Source of the DNA: Ferrovibrio sp046294345
Lineage (GTDB): Bacteria > Pseudomonadota > Alphaproteobacteria > Ferrovibrionales > Ferrovibrionaceae
Length of the DNA stretch: 64,000 bases
Direction of reading: 5' to 3'
Assembly: GCA_046294345.1 (NCBI GenBank)
Contig: JBKBJT010000007.1
Coordinates: forward strand, 1-64,000
The position numbers were made by a program, and so were the translations under genes. The stretch's first letter is position 1; every line of letters starts with the position of its first letter. Shown here in pieces: positions 10,001 to 17,956 of this stretch. The notes below the pieces were generated by a model that did not search any database, was not told the origin of the DNA, and worked only from the letters and a program-made list of their open reading frames with translations.

Positions 10001-10548
10001 CGTTCGGCAAAGAAGCGGATCACCGCCTCGAAATCCGGATCATCCAGGCCATCGGCCAGCACGCGGTCGCGCGCCACCGCGAAGAGTTCCTTCGTTACGG
10101 CCTCATCGGCGACGGCAAAGCCCGGCGGCACGCCGGCTTCGACGGGGAAACGCTTCAGTAGCGCCTCGCAGAAGGCATGCACGGTCTGCAGCCGCAACCC
10201 GCCCGGCGATTCCAGCGTGCGGGCGAACAGCTTGCGCGCCGCAATCATGTCTGCCTCGCCGACCTGCTGGCCGAGCAGATCGAGCAGTTCAGTTTTCAGG
10301 GCCGCGTCGTCCAGCGTGGTCCATTTGCCCAGGCGCTCGGTCAGGCGCAGCGCCATCTCGGCGGCGGCGGCCTTGGTGAAGGTGAGGCAGAGAATGCCGC
10401 TCGGCCGCGTGCCCATCAGCAGCAGGCGGGTGACGCGGTCGACCAGCACGCGGGTCTTGCCCGATCCGGCATTGGCTGCCACCCAGGCCGACAGGTTCGG
10501 GTCGGCGGCGACGCGCTGGTTGGTCTGGTGGGCGTGAAGCTCGCTCAT
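7072..10548 (-). CDS. addA: double-strand break repair helicase AddA
   Basis: The 1158-residue protein is the helicase-nuclease subunit of the alphaproteobacterial AddAB complex, which resects double-strand breaks for RecA loading. It shows a UvrD-type SF1 helicase with Walker A AANAGSGKT (residues 24-32), Walker B/Q-rich LVDEAQDTSPDQW, GDVKQSIYSFQGA, and motif V/VI regions EVRVLTVHGAKGLE and RLLYVALTRARDRLYV. The C-terminal PD-(D/E)XK nuclease carries SGQIDR and VVDFKTNR followed by QMALYR. ATG 10548 has GGAGAAG at good distance, and its ATGA overlaps the addB stop by 4 nt, implying translational coupling. It is the sixth gene of the long minus-strand unit. Confidence 0.96.
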   Translation of the reverse strand: MSELHAHQTNQRVAADPNLSAWVAANAGSGKTRVLVDRVTRLLLMGTRPSGILCLTFTKAAAAEMALRLTERLGKWTTLDDAALKTELLDLLGQQVGEADMIAARKLFARTLESPGGLRLQTVHAFCEALLKRFPVEAGVPPGFAVADEAVTKELFAVARDRVLADGLDDPDFEAVIRFFAERVDDSRFGNLIKLLLGKRRDLGLLLQAHGDSAAASGALYAQLGLPPDATRAAMIGVHIAGMAMADLRRAVDALVQGGTTDRKLGEPLAGWLAADAPAERFETEWMAPFFTKEGGPRSNLASKAAIKADPSCAETLKQEQDRLIDLQQRLNAVAVAEATSMLLRLGERLLEAYGALKTAHGLLDYDDLILKSRDLLVEPSQVPWVMFKLDQGIDHILVDEAQDTSPDQWSVVAALAEEFFSGTGARDGLRRTIFAVGDVKQSIYSFQGARPQAFLDMRSDFRRRAEAVGEQLHPVPLEMSFRSAPAILQLVDAVFAQDAARPGVVEDDRPLHHKAKRAEETGRIELWPPFKPDPKAQSEPWDAPLDYVGQKDPRVRLAETIAARIRHWIDTEDLPALGRRIKPGDVMILVRRRNVFFEAMVQALKNADVPVAGADRMILAEQVAVLDLLALGAFCLLPDDDLTLAAVLKGPLFNFSEDDLFALCWRRQEARLWRELRRRAHERPHWQAAFDELRRILNRADLMPPFAFYSAVLGAGGGRRRLIARLGSQANEPIDEFLSAAMAYEREAAPSLQGFLAWFPRHAGEIKRDLDQGRNEVRVLTVHGAKGLEAPVVILPDCCDLPQERDGEGLLWGEAPQPPRRPVMGGPRAAQAVPQLYWPMRKDNDTALTATLRNARRAEQMAEYRRLLYVALTRARDRLYVCGYLNGKTAESGPPQGSWYDLISGGFAGLQPQQAIALPWGDEGLRFETFPGQQAKTVPPETETERFAAPIWLHNPPPPEPAPPRPLSPSRPSRAEPPPLSPTAPDRRAGLARGKLIHRLLQTLPDLPELERAQAAARYLAHPMHGLAQASQDEIVREALAVLADPAFAPVFTPGAQVEAPLVGRLGERLVSGQIDRLLVTDAAVLVVDFKTNRPPPVRPEEVDPAYLDQMALYRGLLQAIFPDRPVRAALLWTYAPRLMPLPDGLLDRRLANFTAT

Positions 10549-13511
10549 GCGTCTTCTCCGCCGCCTTCGGCGCGTTCGGCCACGCGGGCGAGGTGGTCGT
10601 AGTCGCCGGCGTAATCGACGAATTGCGGCCGCGGTCGCGACAGGTAGGGCGTGGTGGGATCGTCGAATTTCGCCACCCAGGCCTGCAGGCGGGTCAGGGC
10701 TTCGTCGGCCAGCATATCAGGCGGCGAGACCGGCGGGCGGCCGCCTTCGACGGGTTTGGCTTCGCCCGGTGGATCGCCGCCGCCGAGCCGGATATAGACC
10801 AGTTCGGCGATCCTCGCCGGATCGAGGCCTTCGAAACCGCCATGCCTGGCGATGGCCGCTTCCAGCGCGAGCTGCGGCGCCAGGCCGGTCTGCACCTGTT
10901 TGGGCGAGGGCGGCCGGCCGGTCTTGTAATCCAGCACCGCCAGGCGACCATCGGCCGCATGGCGGTCGATGCGGTCGGCCTTGGCCTTTAATGTGAAGGT
11001 CCCGCCGGGTGCTTCAAAAGCATGACCGCCCTCGCGCTCAAGCAGCGCCGGGCGGAAGCCGGCGGCACGGCGTTTGCGTTCATGGTCCAGGAACCAGCGC
11101 ATGGCGCGCTCGAACCGCGGCCACCACAGCGCGGCGATTTCTGGCCGCTCCAGCCATGCGCCGAATCTGATGCGGCCCAGTTCGAGCAGTTCCGGTAATG
11201 CCGTCGCGTCATCCGGCAGGATCTCGCCATGGCGGGCCAGAAAGGTTTCCAGCACTGCGTGGATGACATCGCCGCGCAGCCGCGCATCGGGCGGCTGGTC
11301 CGGCGGGTCGAGCCGGCGCAGACCGAGGATGCGCCGCGCGTAAACTTCGTAGGGATCACGGACCCATTTTTCGATGGCCGTGACGTACAGCTCGCGCGGT
11401 CGCGCCTCCAGCGGCGGCGTGGGGCGCGGTGCCGTGATGGAGACCGCGACCGCCGGGCGGTCGAGCAGTTCGGCCCAGGCGAGATAACGCGGCGCCAGTG
11501 TGGCCTGCCAGCGCGGATCGTCTTTCAGCAGGGCGTCCAGCCGCAGCAGCCAGCGGGCCGGCACGGTGGGCGTGCCATCTACCTTGGCGGCACGGGTGAA
11601 AATCACCTCGCGGCTGCTGGCGGCCTGCACAAAATCCTGCGCGGTCTGGCCCAGCCGACGTTCCGGCGCACTGAGCCCCAGATGCTGGCGCATCGGGCGA
11701 CTCAGCCAGGGATCTTCCCTCGCCTGTGGCGGCCAGGTGCCCTCGTTGAGTCCGCCGAGAATGATGCGGTCGGCATGCTGCAACCGTGCTTCCAGCAGGC
11801 CCCAGATGAACAGGCGCGGATGACGGCCATATCGCGGCCGCACCATCTGGCCTTCCAGCAGGGCTTCCAGCAGGCGCGGCCAGACAGCCGGCTTCAGTGT
11901 GCCGAAATGCGATGCGCTGGCAAGCAGATCGACGATGAAACCATGCAGGGTTTCGCCATCTTCGTGCTGCCACAGGTTGGGAGACTCTTCATCGTCGGTT
12001 TGCGCGAGCGAGTCGGCGACGCGGATCTGCTCTTCCAGCAGCGTGTGCAGTTCCGTCTCGTCCTGCCGCATCACGGCGACTAAGGGCTCCATGGCTGCTT
12101 TCAGCCGCGCCAGCGGCGGCAACAGGTCGGCATGCTCGGCCAGCTGCAGGGCGAGAATGTCGAGCCCCTGTCTTGGCTGGCCGCGGCGCAATACCTTGCG
12201 TTCGATCCGTCGCGCCCAGCGCAGCAGGTCCTGCCGGGCCATGCCCAGCCGGCAGAATGGATGCTTGAGCAGGGCCAGCAATGCAACAGCGCTGAAATCC
12301 TCTGCCACGGCTTCCGCGATCAGGCGCAGGAATATGGCTGGCGGTGTCTGGCCCAGGGGCTGGCCGGCGGAATCGTCCACTTCTATGCCATAGCGCGCCA
12401 GTTCGGCGGCCACGCGTCGCGCCAGCATGCGATCCGGCGTGACCAGCGCGGCGGTGTGGCCGGGCTGTTCCAGCGTCTCGCGCATGGCCAGGGCGATGGC
12501 CAGCGCCTCCTCGCGCGGGCCGGGCGCCTCCATGCGCTGCAGGTTGCGAAAGGCATCGTCGGCGATGCTGCTCGAGAGCTCACGCCAGCGGTGGGTTTCT
12601 CCAGGCGGCAGCAGGGCGGAGGACAGCAATGCGGCGCGTGTGGTTTCGACGGTCGTATCGCCATCTTCGGCGGGCCACGGCCTGACTTCATTTCGCAGCA
12701 CACCCATGGTGTCCAGCAGATGCGCCAGGGCATGCTGGGGATGGGTCGGTTCATCGCGTGCACCCTGCCATGCGGCGTCGTCGAGCTGTGAATCCAGACC
12801 GGGCAGCACCACGGCACCCTGCGGCATGCCTGTCACCAGTTTCAGCAGGCGCGCGGTGGCGGGGATGGTGCCGGTGGAGCCGGCCGCGATCACCGGATCG
12901 GTGGGCGGATAGCTCTGCCAGTGTTCGATCCAGCGCTGGGTCAGGCGCTGGCGGTATTCAGCCGTATCCAGCCGGCCCTGCTCGCTCTTGATGGCCGGCC
13001 AGGCCTGGCGGATCACCTGCAGGAAATCGAGCGTCTGCTGCCAGTGGCCGGCGAGTTCCAGCGGCACCAGGTCTGGCAGTCTGTCCAGCGAGGTTTCCTC
13101 GGTGGCGACGGTATCGAGCAGATGGCCGAGTTCGCGCGCCAGACGCAGGGCATTGGCCGGATCGTGGCCAGCCAGCGGCGAGGCCAGCACCAGCCGGGCC
13201 AGCAGCAGGTTGCGATCCAGCGTGGAGAAAGGCTGGGCCTCCCCGCCGTCGTTGCCGATGCCGCGCAGTTCCAGTTCGTCCTCGTCGATATCGCCCAGTG
13301 GCCGTATCTGCGGCAGCAGCAGCGCGGCGCCATCGCTCAGGCGCAGGAAAGCCTCGGCCAGCGCGCGGCAGGCACGACGTGTGGGCAGCAGGATGGTGAT
13401 GCGGGAGAGCTCAAGCGGGTCTTTGCCCCAGCGCTGCAGCACGCCGGCAGCAAGCAGGTCCAGAAACGGCCGGCCCGGCGGGATGGTGAAGACGGTGGGA
13501 TCAGTCGCCAT
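10545..13511 (-). CDS. addB: double-strand break repair protein AddB
   Basis: The protein has 988 residues and is the partner of AddA. The N-terminal part is an inactivated helicase-like region (start MATDPTVFTIPPGRPFLDLL, then ILLPTRRACRALAEAFL) without a P-loop, as is usual for alphaproteobacterial AddB. The C-terminal RecB-type nuclease is seen in ARLRGDVIHAVLETFL and LAVLDYKTGRPP with the following QLALEAAI helix. No cluster of four cysteines for an iron-sulfur site is evident. ATG 13511 was chosen because it gives the family N-terminus and overlaps the end of the nucleotidyltransferase gene by 11 nt. Longer versions would read into that gene. Confidence 0.95.
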   Translation of the reverse strand: MATDPTVFTIPPGRPFLDLLAAGVLQRWGKDPLELSRITILLPTRRACRALAEAFLRLSDGAALLLPQIRPLGDIDEDELELRGIGNDGGEAQPFSTLDRNLLLARLVLASPLAGHDPANALRLARELGHLLDTVATEETSLDRLPDLVPLELAGHWQQTLDFLQVIRQAWPAIKSEQGRLDTAEYRQRLTQRWIEHWQSYPPTDPVIAAGSTGTIPATARLLKLVTGMPQGAVVLPGLDSQLDDAAWQGARDEPTHPQHALAHLLDTMGVLRNEVRPWPAEDGDTTVETTRAALLSSALLPPGETHRWRELSSSIADDAFRNLQRMEAPGPREEALAIALAMRETLEQPGHTAALVTPDRMLARRVAAELARYGIEVDDSAGQPLGQTPPAIFLRLIAEAVAEDFSAVALLALLKHPFCRLGMARQDLLRWARRIERKVLRRGQPRQGLDILALQLAEHADLLPPLARLKAAMEPLVAVMRQDETELHTLLEEQIRVADSLAQTDDEESPNLWQHEDGETLHGFIVDLLASASHFGTLKPAVWPRLLEALLEGQMVRPRYGRHPRLFIWGLLEARLQHADRIILGGLNEGTWPPQAREDPWLSRPMRQHLGLSAPERRLGQTAQDFVQAASSREVIFTRAAKVDGTPTVPARWLLRLDALLKDDPRWQATLAPRYLAWAELLDRPAVAVSITAPRPTPPLEARPRELYVTAIEKWVRDPYEVYARRILGLRRLDPPDQPPDARLRGDVIHAVLETFLARHGEILPDDATALPELLELGRIRFGAWLERPEIAALWWPRFERAMRWFLDHERKRRAAGFRPALLEREGGHAFEAPGGTFTLKAKADRIDRHAADGRLAVLDYKTGRPPSPKQVQTGLAPQLALEAAIARHGGFEGLDPARIAELVYIRLGGGDPPGEAKPVEGGRPPVSPPDMLADEALTRLQAWVAKFDDPTTPYLSRPRPQFVDYAGDYDHLARVAERAEGGGEDA

Positions 13512-14223
13512 GGCCGCCAAGCAGGGCCTCGGCGGCGGCGAGGCCTTCATGGTTGCCCACATCCATCCACAGGCCACGGTGTGTCAGGCCATGCAGGCGG
13601 CCGGCGGCGATGACGCGGTCGTAGATCAGGTTCAGCGAAAACGGCCCTGCGGGCACATCGCGGAACAGATGCGGCTGCAGGATCTGCACGCCGGTGAAAA
13701 CGTAAGGCGCCGTCGGCCGGTCGCCGCGCCGGCTGAGTTGGCCATCGGTAGTCATCGCGAAATCACCCGGCCCGGCATGACCGGTGGCCTTTTCGCGCGG
13801 CTGCAACAGCAGCAGGGCATCCATCCTTACCGGATCGAAAGCCTGTGCCAGGCGCCGCAGGGCCGGTTCGGTCTCGTCACGCCAGATCAGGTCGGCATTG
13901 ACGGCGAAGAATGGTGCATTGCCTAGCAGGGGTAATGCTTTGGCGATGCCGCCACCGGTTTCCAGCAGCAGGTCGCTTTCATCCGAGATGGTAATGGCGA
14001 TGTCGTGGCGCTGCGCCAGATGATCGCGGATCTGTCCGCCAAGCCAGTGGATATTGACCACGGCGTGTTTCACGCCGGTTTCGACCAGGCGATCCAGGCA
14101 GCGGTCCAGCAGGCTGCGGCCGGCCACGGGGATCAGCGGTTTCGGCATGCGGTCGGTGAGCGGCCGCAGCCGGGTGCCGAAACCGGCGGCCAGCACCATC
14201 GCGGTTTCGGGCAGGGCGATCAT
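13501..14223 (-). CDS. murU: nucleotidyltransferase, probable N-acetylmuramate-1-phosphate uridylyltransferase MurU
   Basis: The 240-residue protein has the sugar-nucleotidyltransferase signature MVLAAGFGTRLRPLTD followed by MPKPLIPVAGRSLLDR (residues 9-40), with the Arg and Lys that bind the NTP, and FFAVNADLIW as the metal-binding strand. MurU makes UDP-MurNAc from MurNAc-1-phosphate in the salvage route that bypasses de novo synthesis. The assignment rests mainly on its pairing with the upstream AmgK-like kinase, whose stop overlaps this start by 4 nt (ATGA). An alternative is another sugar-1-phosphate nucleotidyltransferase. Confidence 0.85.
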   Translation of the reverse strand: MIALPETAMVLAAGFGTRLRPLTDRMPKPLIPVAGRSLLDRCLDRLVETGVKHAVVNIHWLGGQIRDHLAQRHDIAITISDESDLLLETGGGIAKALPLLGNAPFFAVNADLIWRDETEPALRRLAQAFDPVRMDALLLLQPREKATGHAGPGDFAMTTDGQLSRRGDRPTAPYVFTGVQILQPHLFRDVPAGPFSLNLIYDRVIAAGRLHGLTHRGLWMDVGNHEGLAAAEALLGGHGD

Positions 14224-15233
14224 GAGGCCAGGCTGAGCGCGGGCAGGCCCGGCAGCGGCTTGCGGCGCAACTCGGCAGGCACGGTCGCGTCGATCCAGCG
14301 TCGCAGGTCGGCAAGGGCCGGATGCGCGAGATCGTGTTCAACCAGCCGCCACATGCGCGGCATGAAGGCCTGGTAATGCGGCTTGCCGTCGCGTTTCCAC
14401 AGTCGCGTGAAGATGCCGACAATGCGCAAATTGCGCTGCGCGCCCAGGATGGCATAGGCACGGCGGAACGCGGCATCGTCGAAACCGCTGCCGGCGATGT
14501 AGCGCCGCAGCATGGTTTCGGCCAGATCGGGGGCGACGTCGCGGCGTGCGTCTTCCAGGAGCGAGACGAGGTCATAGGCCGGATGGCCGGCGACGGCATC
14601 CTGGAAATCGAGCAGGCCAACGCGGGCCGCGCCGCTACGCTGCGGTAACCAGATCAGGTTTTCGGCATGGAAGTCGCGCAACACCAGGATGCGCGGCGGC
14701 CGGCAGACTTCGGGCGCCAAAGTCTGCCACAGGTCCTGGAAATCGCGGCGTTGCGCCTCGGATGTGTCGCGGCCGGTCAGCGCCGGCAGATACCAGTCGG
14801 TGAACAGGCCCAGTTCATCGATCAGCCGTGCTTCGTCATAGGGCGCCAGATCGGCCGGCGCGGCATGACGATGCAGGTCGAGCAGGAAGTCGATCGCGGC
14901 TTCATAAAGCGGCAATTCATCGTTGCCCTGGCGGATCAGGCGGGCATAGAGATCGTCGCCCAGGTCTTCCAGCAACAGGAAGCCGTGTTCGGCATCCTCG
15001 GCCAGAATGCCGGGCGCGCTGTAACCATGCTGCAGCAGCAGGCGCGCGATCTTCAGGAAGGGGCGGACATCCTCCTGCGGCGGTGGCGCGTCCATCAGCA
15101 CAGCCGGGCGGCCATCCAGATGCAGGCGTTCGTATCTGCGGAAGGAGGCATCGCCGGCCAGTTTTGCCCGATTGGCCGCGCCCCAGCCGGCGCGCGTCAG
15201 GAAATCATGGGACAGGGCGGAACGATCAGACAT
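14220..15233 (-). CDS. amgK: aminoglycoside phosphotransferase family kinase, probable AmgK (MurNAc/GlcNAc kinase)
   Basis: The protein has about 337 residues and a protein-kinase-like (APH) fold. The catalytic loop is LRDFHAENLIWL (Asp, His and Asn of the HxDxxxxN-type loop) and the metal-binding segment is LLDFQDAVAGHPAYDL. AmgK phosphorylates the anomeric hydroxyl of MurNAc or GlcNAc in cell wall recycling. ATG 15233 (MSDRSALSHDF) is preferred to the longer frame because the tsaE stop overlaps it by 8 nt. The downstream MurU gene supplies the next step. Genes in this position were long labelled aminoglycoside phosphotransferase only from their fold; antibiotic resistance is not suggested here. 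Confidence 0.85.
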   Translation of the reverse strand: MSDRSALSHDFLTRAGWGAANRAKLAGDASFRRYERLHLDGRPAVLMDAPPPQEDVRPFLKIARLLLQHGYSAPGILAEDAEHGFLLLEDLGDDLYARLIRQGNDELPLYEAAIDFLLDLHRHAAPADLAPYDEARLIDELGLFTDWYLPALTGRDTSEAQRRDFQDLWQTLAPEVCRPPRILVLRDFHAENLIWLPQRSGAARVGLLDFQDAVAGHPAYDLVSLLEDARRDVAPDLAETMLRRYIAGSGFDDAAFRRAYAILGAQRNLRIVGIFTRLWKRDGKPHYQAFMPRMWRLVEHDLAHPALADLRRWIDATVPAELRRKPLPGLPALSLAS

Positions 15234-15708
15234 GAGCGGAGGCCGAAAGCGAGGAAAGGCGTTGCGCCCATGCCGCATCGCCGATCAGGTCGGCGCGGCG
15301 GGCGGCAGGCGGAGAGTCGAGCGGGGTGAGCCGCAGGGTCAGGGCGCCGGCCGGCGGGTGCTGGCCGAGCCGGTCGGGCCATTCGATCAGCACGATGCCG
15401 TCCTGCAGGGCTTCATCCAGGCCAAGCTCGTCCAGTTCGCGCGGATCGGCCACCCGATAGAGATCGAAATGCCACAATGTGCCCTGCGGGGTGTCGTAGG
15501 TCAGCACGATGTTGAAGCTCGGACTCGGCACTTCGGTGCCGGCGCCGCACAGGCTGCGGATCAGGGCGCGCGCAAAGCTGGTCTTTCCGGCCCCAAGCGG
15601 CCCGTCGAGCAGCAACGCGTCGCCCGGGCGCAGCAGCGGCGCAAGCCGGGCGGCCAGCGCGGCGGTGGCTGCCTCATCGGGCAGCATCAGGCTGCGAATC
15701 ACGGACAT
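15226..15708 (-). CDS. tsaE: tRNA threonylcarbamoyladenosine biosynthesis ATPase TsaE
   Basis: The 160-residue cytosolic P-loop ATPase has Walker A LDGPLGAGKTSFARAL (about residues 34-49). The Thr/Ser-rich segment TEVPSPSFNIVLTY and WHFDLYRVADPRELDELG follow, both typical of TsaE (YjeE). TsaE drives turnover of the TsaB-TsaD complex that adds t6A at position 37 of ANN-decoding tRNAs. The segment IVLIEWPDRLG is the family's conserved Glu-Trp region. The start lies 9 nt after the PAS kinase stop, and its end overlaps amgK, so it sits inside the same operon. Confidence 0.95.
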   Translation of the reverse strand: MSVIRSLMLPDEAATAALAARLAPLLRPGDALLLDGPLGAGKTSFARALIRSLCGAGTEVPSPSFNIVLTYDTPQGTLWHFDLYRVADPRELDELGLDEALQDGIVLIEWPDRLGQHPPAGALTLRLTPLDSPPAARRADLIGDAAWAQRLSSLSASAHV

Positions 15709-15717
15709 GACAGCACT

Positions 15718-17829
15718 CTACTGACGGGCGGACAGCGCCGCAATCTGGCGCTCGGCCTCAGGCACCCGGCATGGGAGCAGGATTTCGACCGTCTCCGCGC
15801 CATCCTCGGCAACATCCTGCCGCAGGCTGGCGCCATGCAGGTCGAACAGGCCGCGCGCGACGATCAGCGAGAGATTGGCCTTGGCGCGTCGTTGCTCGGA
15901 TGGATCCACCAGATCGGCGAAAACCTGGCGCGGCTGCACCGGACTCAGGCCGCCGCTATGGCATTCGATGCGCAGGCCCAGCCGGCTATCGCCGTCGCGC
16001 GCCACCTGGATCGCGACGCGACCGCCTTGCGGCGTACCGTCCAGTGCCGCAGCCATAACGCTGTCGAGGGCCTGACGCAGGCGCTGACTGTCGCCCGTGA
16101 TGGCCGTGTCGGGCACGAGATCGGGCAGGTCGAGCATGATGGCGCGCCGTTCGGCCAGTTCCTGCCACTGCGCGGCATCATCGCGCCACAGGCTGTCGAG
16201 CCTGACTTCCGCGGGATCGAGCGCCATCTGGCCCACCTCGATGGTGGCGATGGCGATGATGTCGTCCAGCAGGCGCAGCAGGTCGCGCGAGGTGCGCATG
16301 ATATCGCTGCAATATTCTTCCTGCCGGGCATTCATCGGACCGAGGATGCCCTGGGCCAGAACTTCGGTCATGCTGATCAGCGTGCCCAGCGGCGAACGCA
16401 GGTCATGCGTGATGTTGCTGATGAAGGCGGCATTCATGCGGTCGGTGCGTTCCAGCGCCTCGTTGCGCTCGCGCAGAGCGCGTTCGATGCGGATGCTGGC
16501 GCTGACATCAAGATAAGTATAGAGAACGGCGCCGTCGGGCAGCGGGACCGAGGCATAGTCGATCACGGCGCCGTCACCGCGCTCCAGGCGGCCACGGCTG
16601 GCCTTGCGGCTGGCGAAACTGTCGACCAGCCTCTCGCGCATCTGGTTCCAGTCCGGGCCGCGCTGCATCAGCGGCCGTGCCGCCTCCAGCACCTCGGTGA
16701 TATGCGGCTGGCGGTTCAGCAGGTCGGGATCGATCTGCCAGAGCTGGGCGAAGGCGCGGTTATACAGCGACAGGCGGCCGTCGGAGCCATAGACGACAAC
16801 GGCTTCGTAGAGATTGTCCAGCGTGGCGCGCTGCACCGCGATCATGGTGTTGGTGGCGCGCTCCAGCGTCAGTTGCCGCGTCACGTCGTCATAGGCGAAC
16901 AGCAGGCCGCCGGACGGATAGGCGCTGATCACCAGCCGGAGCGTCGAGCCGTCGGGCAGGTGGATCAGTTCCTCCTGCCGTTCGATCACGGTGGTGAACA
17001 GGGAAAGCTGGTTGCGCTTGTAGGCCTGCCAGTCGATCTGTTCGGGCAGGCGCCGCTCGGCCCTAAGCTGTTCCAGCACCTCGCCAAACCCCGGCCGGGT
17101 TTCCAGCCAGGCCTCGTCCAGTTGCCACAGCCGCGCATAGGCGCGATTCCAGATCAGCAGCTTCTTGTCCGGACCGTAGATCGCTGTGGCGGTGGAGATG
17201 GTGCGCAGCACCTCCATATGGGCTTCCATATGGCGGCGCAGCTGGCCGCGCGCATCGGCTTCCGGCGTGATGTCCTGGCCGAAACCCAGCGTGCCGGCGC
17301 CGGCCGGCAATTCAAAGATGCGATAGTTGCGCCGATCACCCTCGGCGACGAAACGCCGCTCCTGCATCTGCAGCGCATTCGCCGCCAAGGCGGCCCTGGC
17401 CAGTTCGCGCGACTGGTCGAGATCATGCGACGATGCCAGTTCCAGACCGCGTTTCACGGCTTCCTCGGCATCGGTCTCGGCCAGCTGGGCATAGCGGGCA
17501 TTGACCCAGACGAGGCGGCCGCTGCCATCGCGGCGCCAGATCGGAAAGGGCGCGGCATCCAGTAAGGTCTTCGCCTCAGCCTCCGTGCGACGCAGGGTGG
17601 ATACCTCCACGCCCTGGCGTTCATGCTCGGCCTGCAGGGCCGCCAGCCGTTCCTGCAGGGCGGCTTTGGATTTGCGTTCGCCGTCGCGCTCGGTGGTTCG
17701 CGTGTCGAAGGCCGCCAACGCGGCCTGCAACTGGTCGGCAAGTCGGCGGGCACGCAGGGCCTGCCAGCCGGCCACGCCGATGGCCGCTCCGGCAATGGCG
17801 CCAAGCCAGATCGTTTCGTTCAGCGGCAT
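15718..17829 (-). CDS. PAS-domain sensor histidine kinase homologue with degenerate ATPase domain
   Basis: The protein has 703 residues. It has a short N-terminal membrane helix (about 8-25), a coiled coil (about 30-85), then three successive PAS-like regions (about 90-200, 210-330 and 340-450). A HisKA helix follows with phosphoacceptor His475 in SNITHDLRSPLG. The C-terminal GHKL domain is recognisable from RLRQAL and GLFDLHGASL but lacks the expected residues. The N-box Asn is missing (DSVMAAALDGT), the G1 motif DxGxG is replaced by ECHSGGLSP, and G2 GxGxG is replaced by KANLSL. ATP binding is therefore doubtful, and it may act as a phosphatase, scaffold or DivL-like pseudokinase. It is first in the tsaE-addA unit. 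Confidence 0.85.
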   Translation of the reverse strand: MPLNETIWLGAIAGAAIGVAGWQALRARRLADQLQAALAAFDTRTTERDGERKSKAALQERLAALQAEHERQGVEVSTLRRTEAEAKTLLDAAPFPIWRRDGSGRLVWVNARYAQLAETDAEEAVKRGLELASSHDLDQSRELARAALAANALQMQERRFVAEGDRRNYRIFELPAGAGTLGFGQDITPEADARGQLRRHMEAHMEVLRTISTATAIYGPDKKLLIWNRAYARLWQLDEAWLETRPGFGEVLEQLRAERRLPEQIDWQAYKRNQLSLFTTVIERQEELIHLPDGSTLRLVISAYPSGGLLFAYDDVTRQLTLERATNTMIAVQRATLDNLYEAVVVYGSDGRLSLYNRAFAQLWQIDPDLLNRQPHITEVLEAARPLMQRGPDWNQMRERLVDSFASRKASRGRLERGDGAVIDYASVPLPDGAVLYTYLDVSASIRIERALRERNEALERTDRMNAAFISNITHDLRSPLGTLISMTEVLAQGILGPMNARQEEYCSDIMRTSRDLLRLLDDIIAIATIEVGQMALDPAEVRLDSLWRDDAAQWQELAERRAIMLDLPDLVPDTAITGDSQRLRQALDSVMAAALDGTPQGGRVAIQVARDGDSRLGLRIECHSGGLSPVQPRQVFADLVDPSEQRRAKANLSLIVARGLFDLHGASLRQDVAEDGAETVEILLPCRVPEAERQIAALSARQ

Positions 17830-17890
17830 CGGTCCGCATTCCCCTGCATCGCGCCACTATCGGCCAGCCCGGCGGCCCAATACAAGGCGT

Positions 17891-17935
17891 TAAAAACGAC
17901 AAAGGCCGGCCCGGGGATTTTCCCGGACCGGCCTC
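17891..17935 (-). terminator. rho-independent terminator of ahcY
   Basis: Arms at about 17904-17917 and 17921-17933 pair as ggccggtccggga against tcccgggccggcc, with one mismatch and a short AT loop. Read on the minus strand the stem is followed by tttgtcgttttta. It lies 22 nt past the ahcY stop and before the PAS kinase start. Confidence 0.85.
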
Positions 17936-17956
17936 AGGGAAGCAGGAACGATTCGA

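Noticed and set aside
7684..10161. An 825-codon plus-strand open frame opposite addA
   Set aside because: Composition is shadow-like and it has no domain resemblance; AddA with all helicase and nuclease motifs occupies the other strand.
14220..15233. Antibiotic resistance by an aminoglycoside phosphotransferase
   Set aside because: The fold is shared, but coupling to murU points to the AmgK sugar kinase of peptidoglycan recycling.
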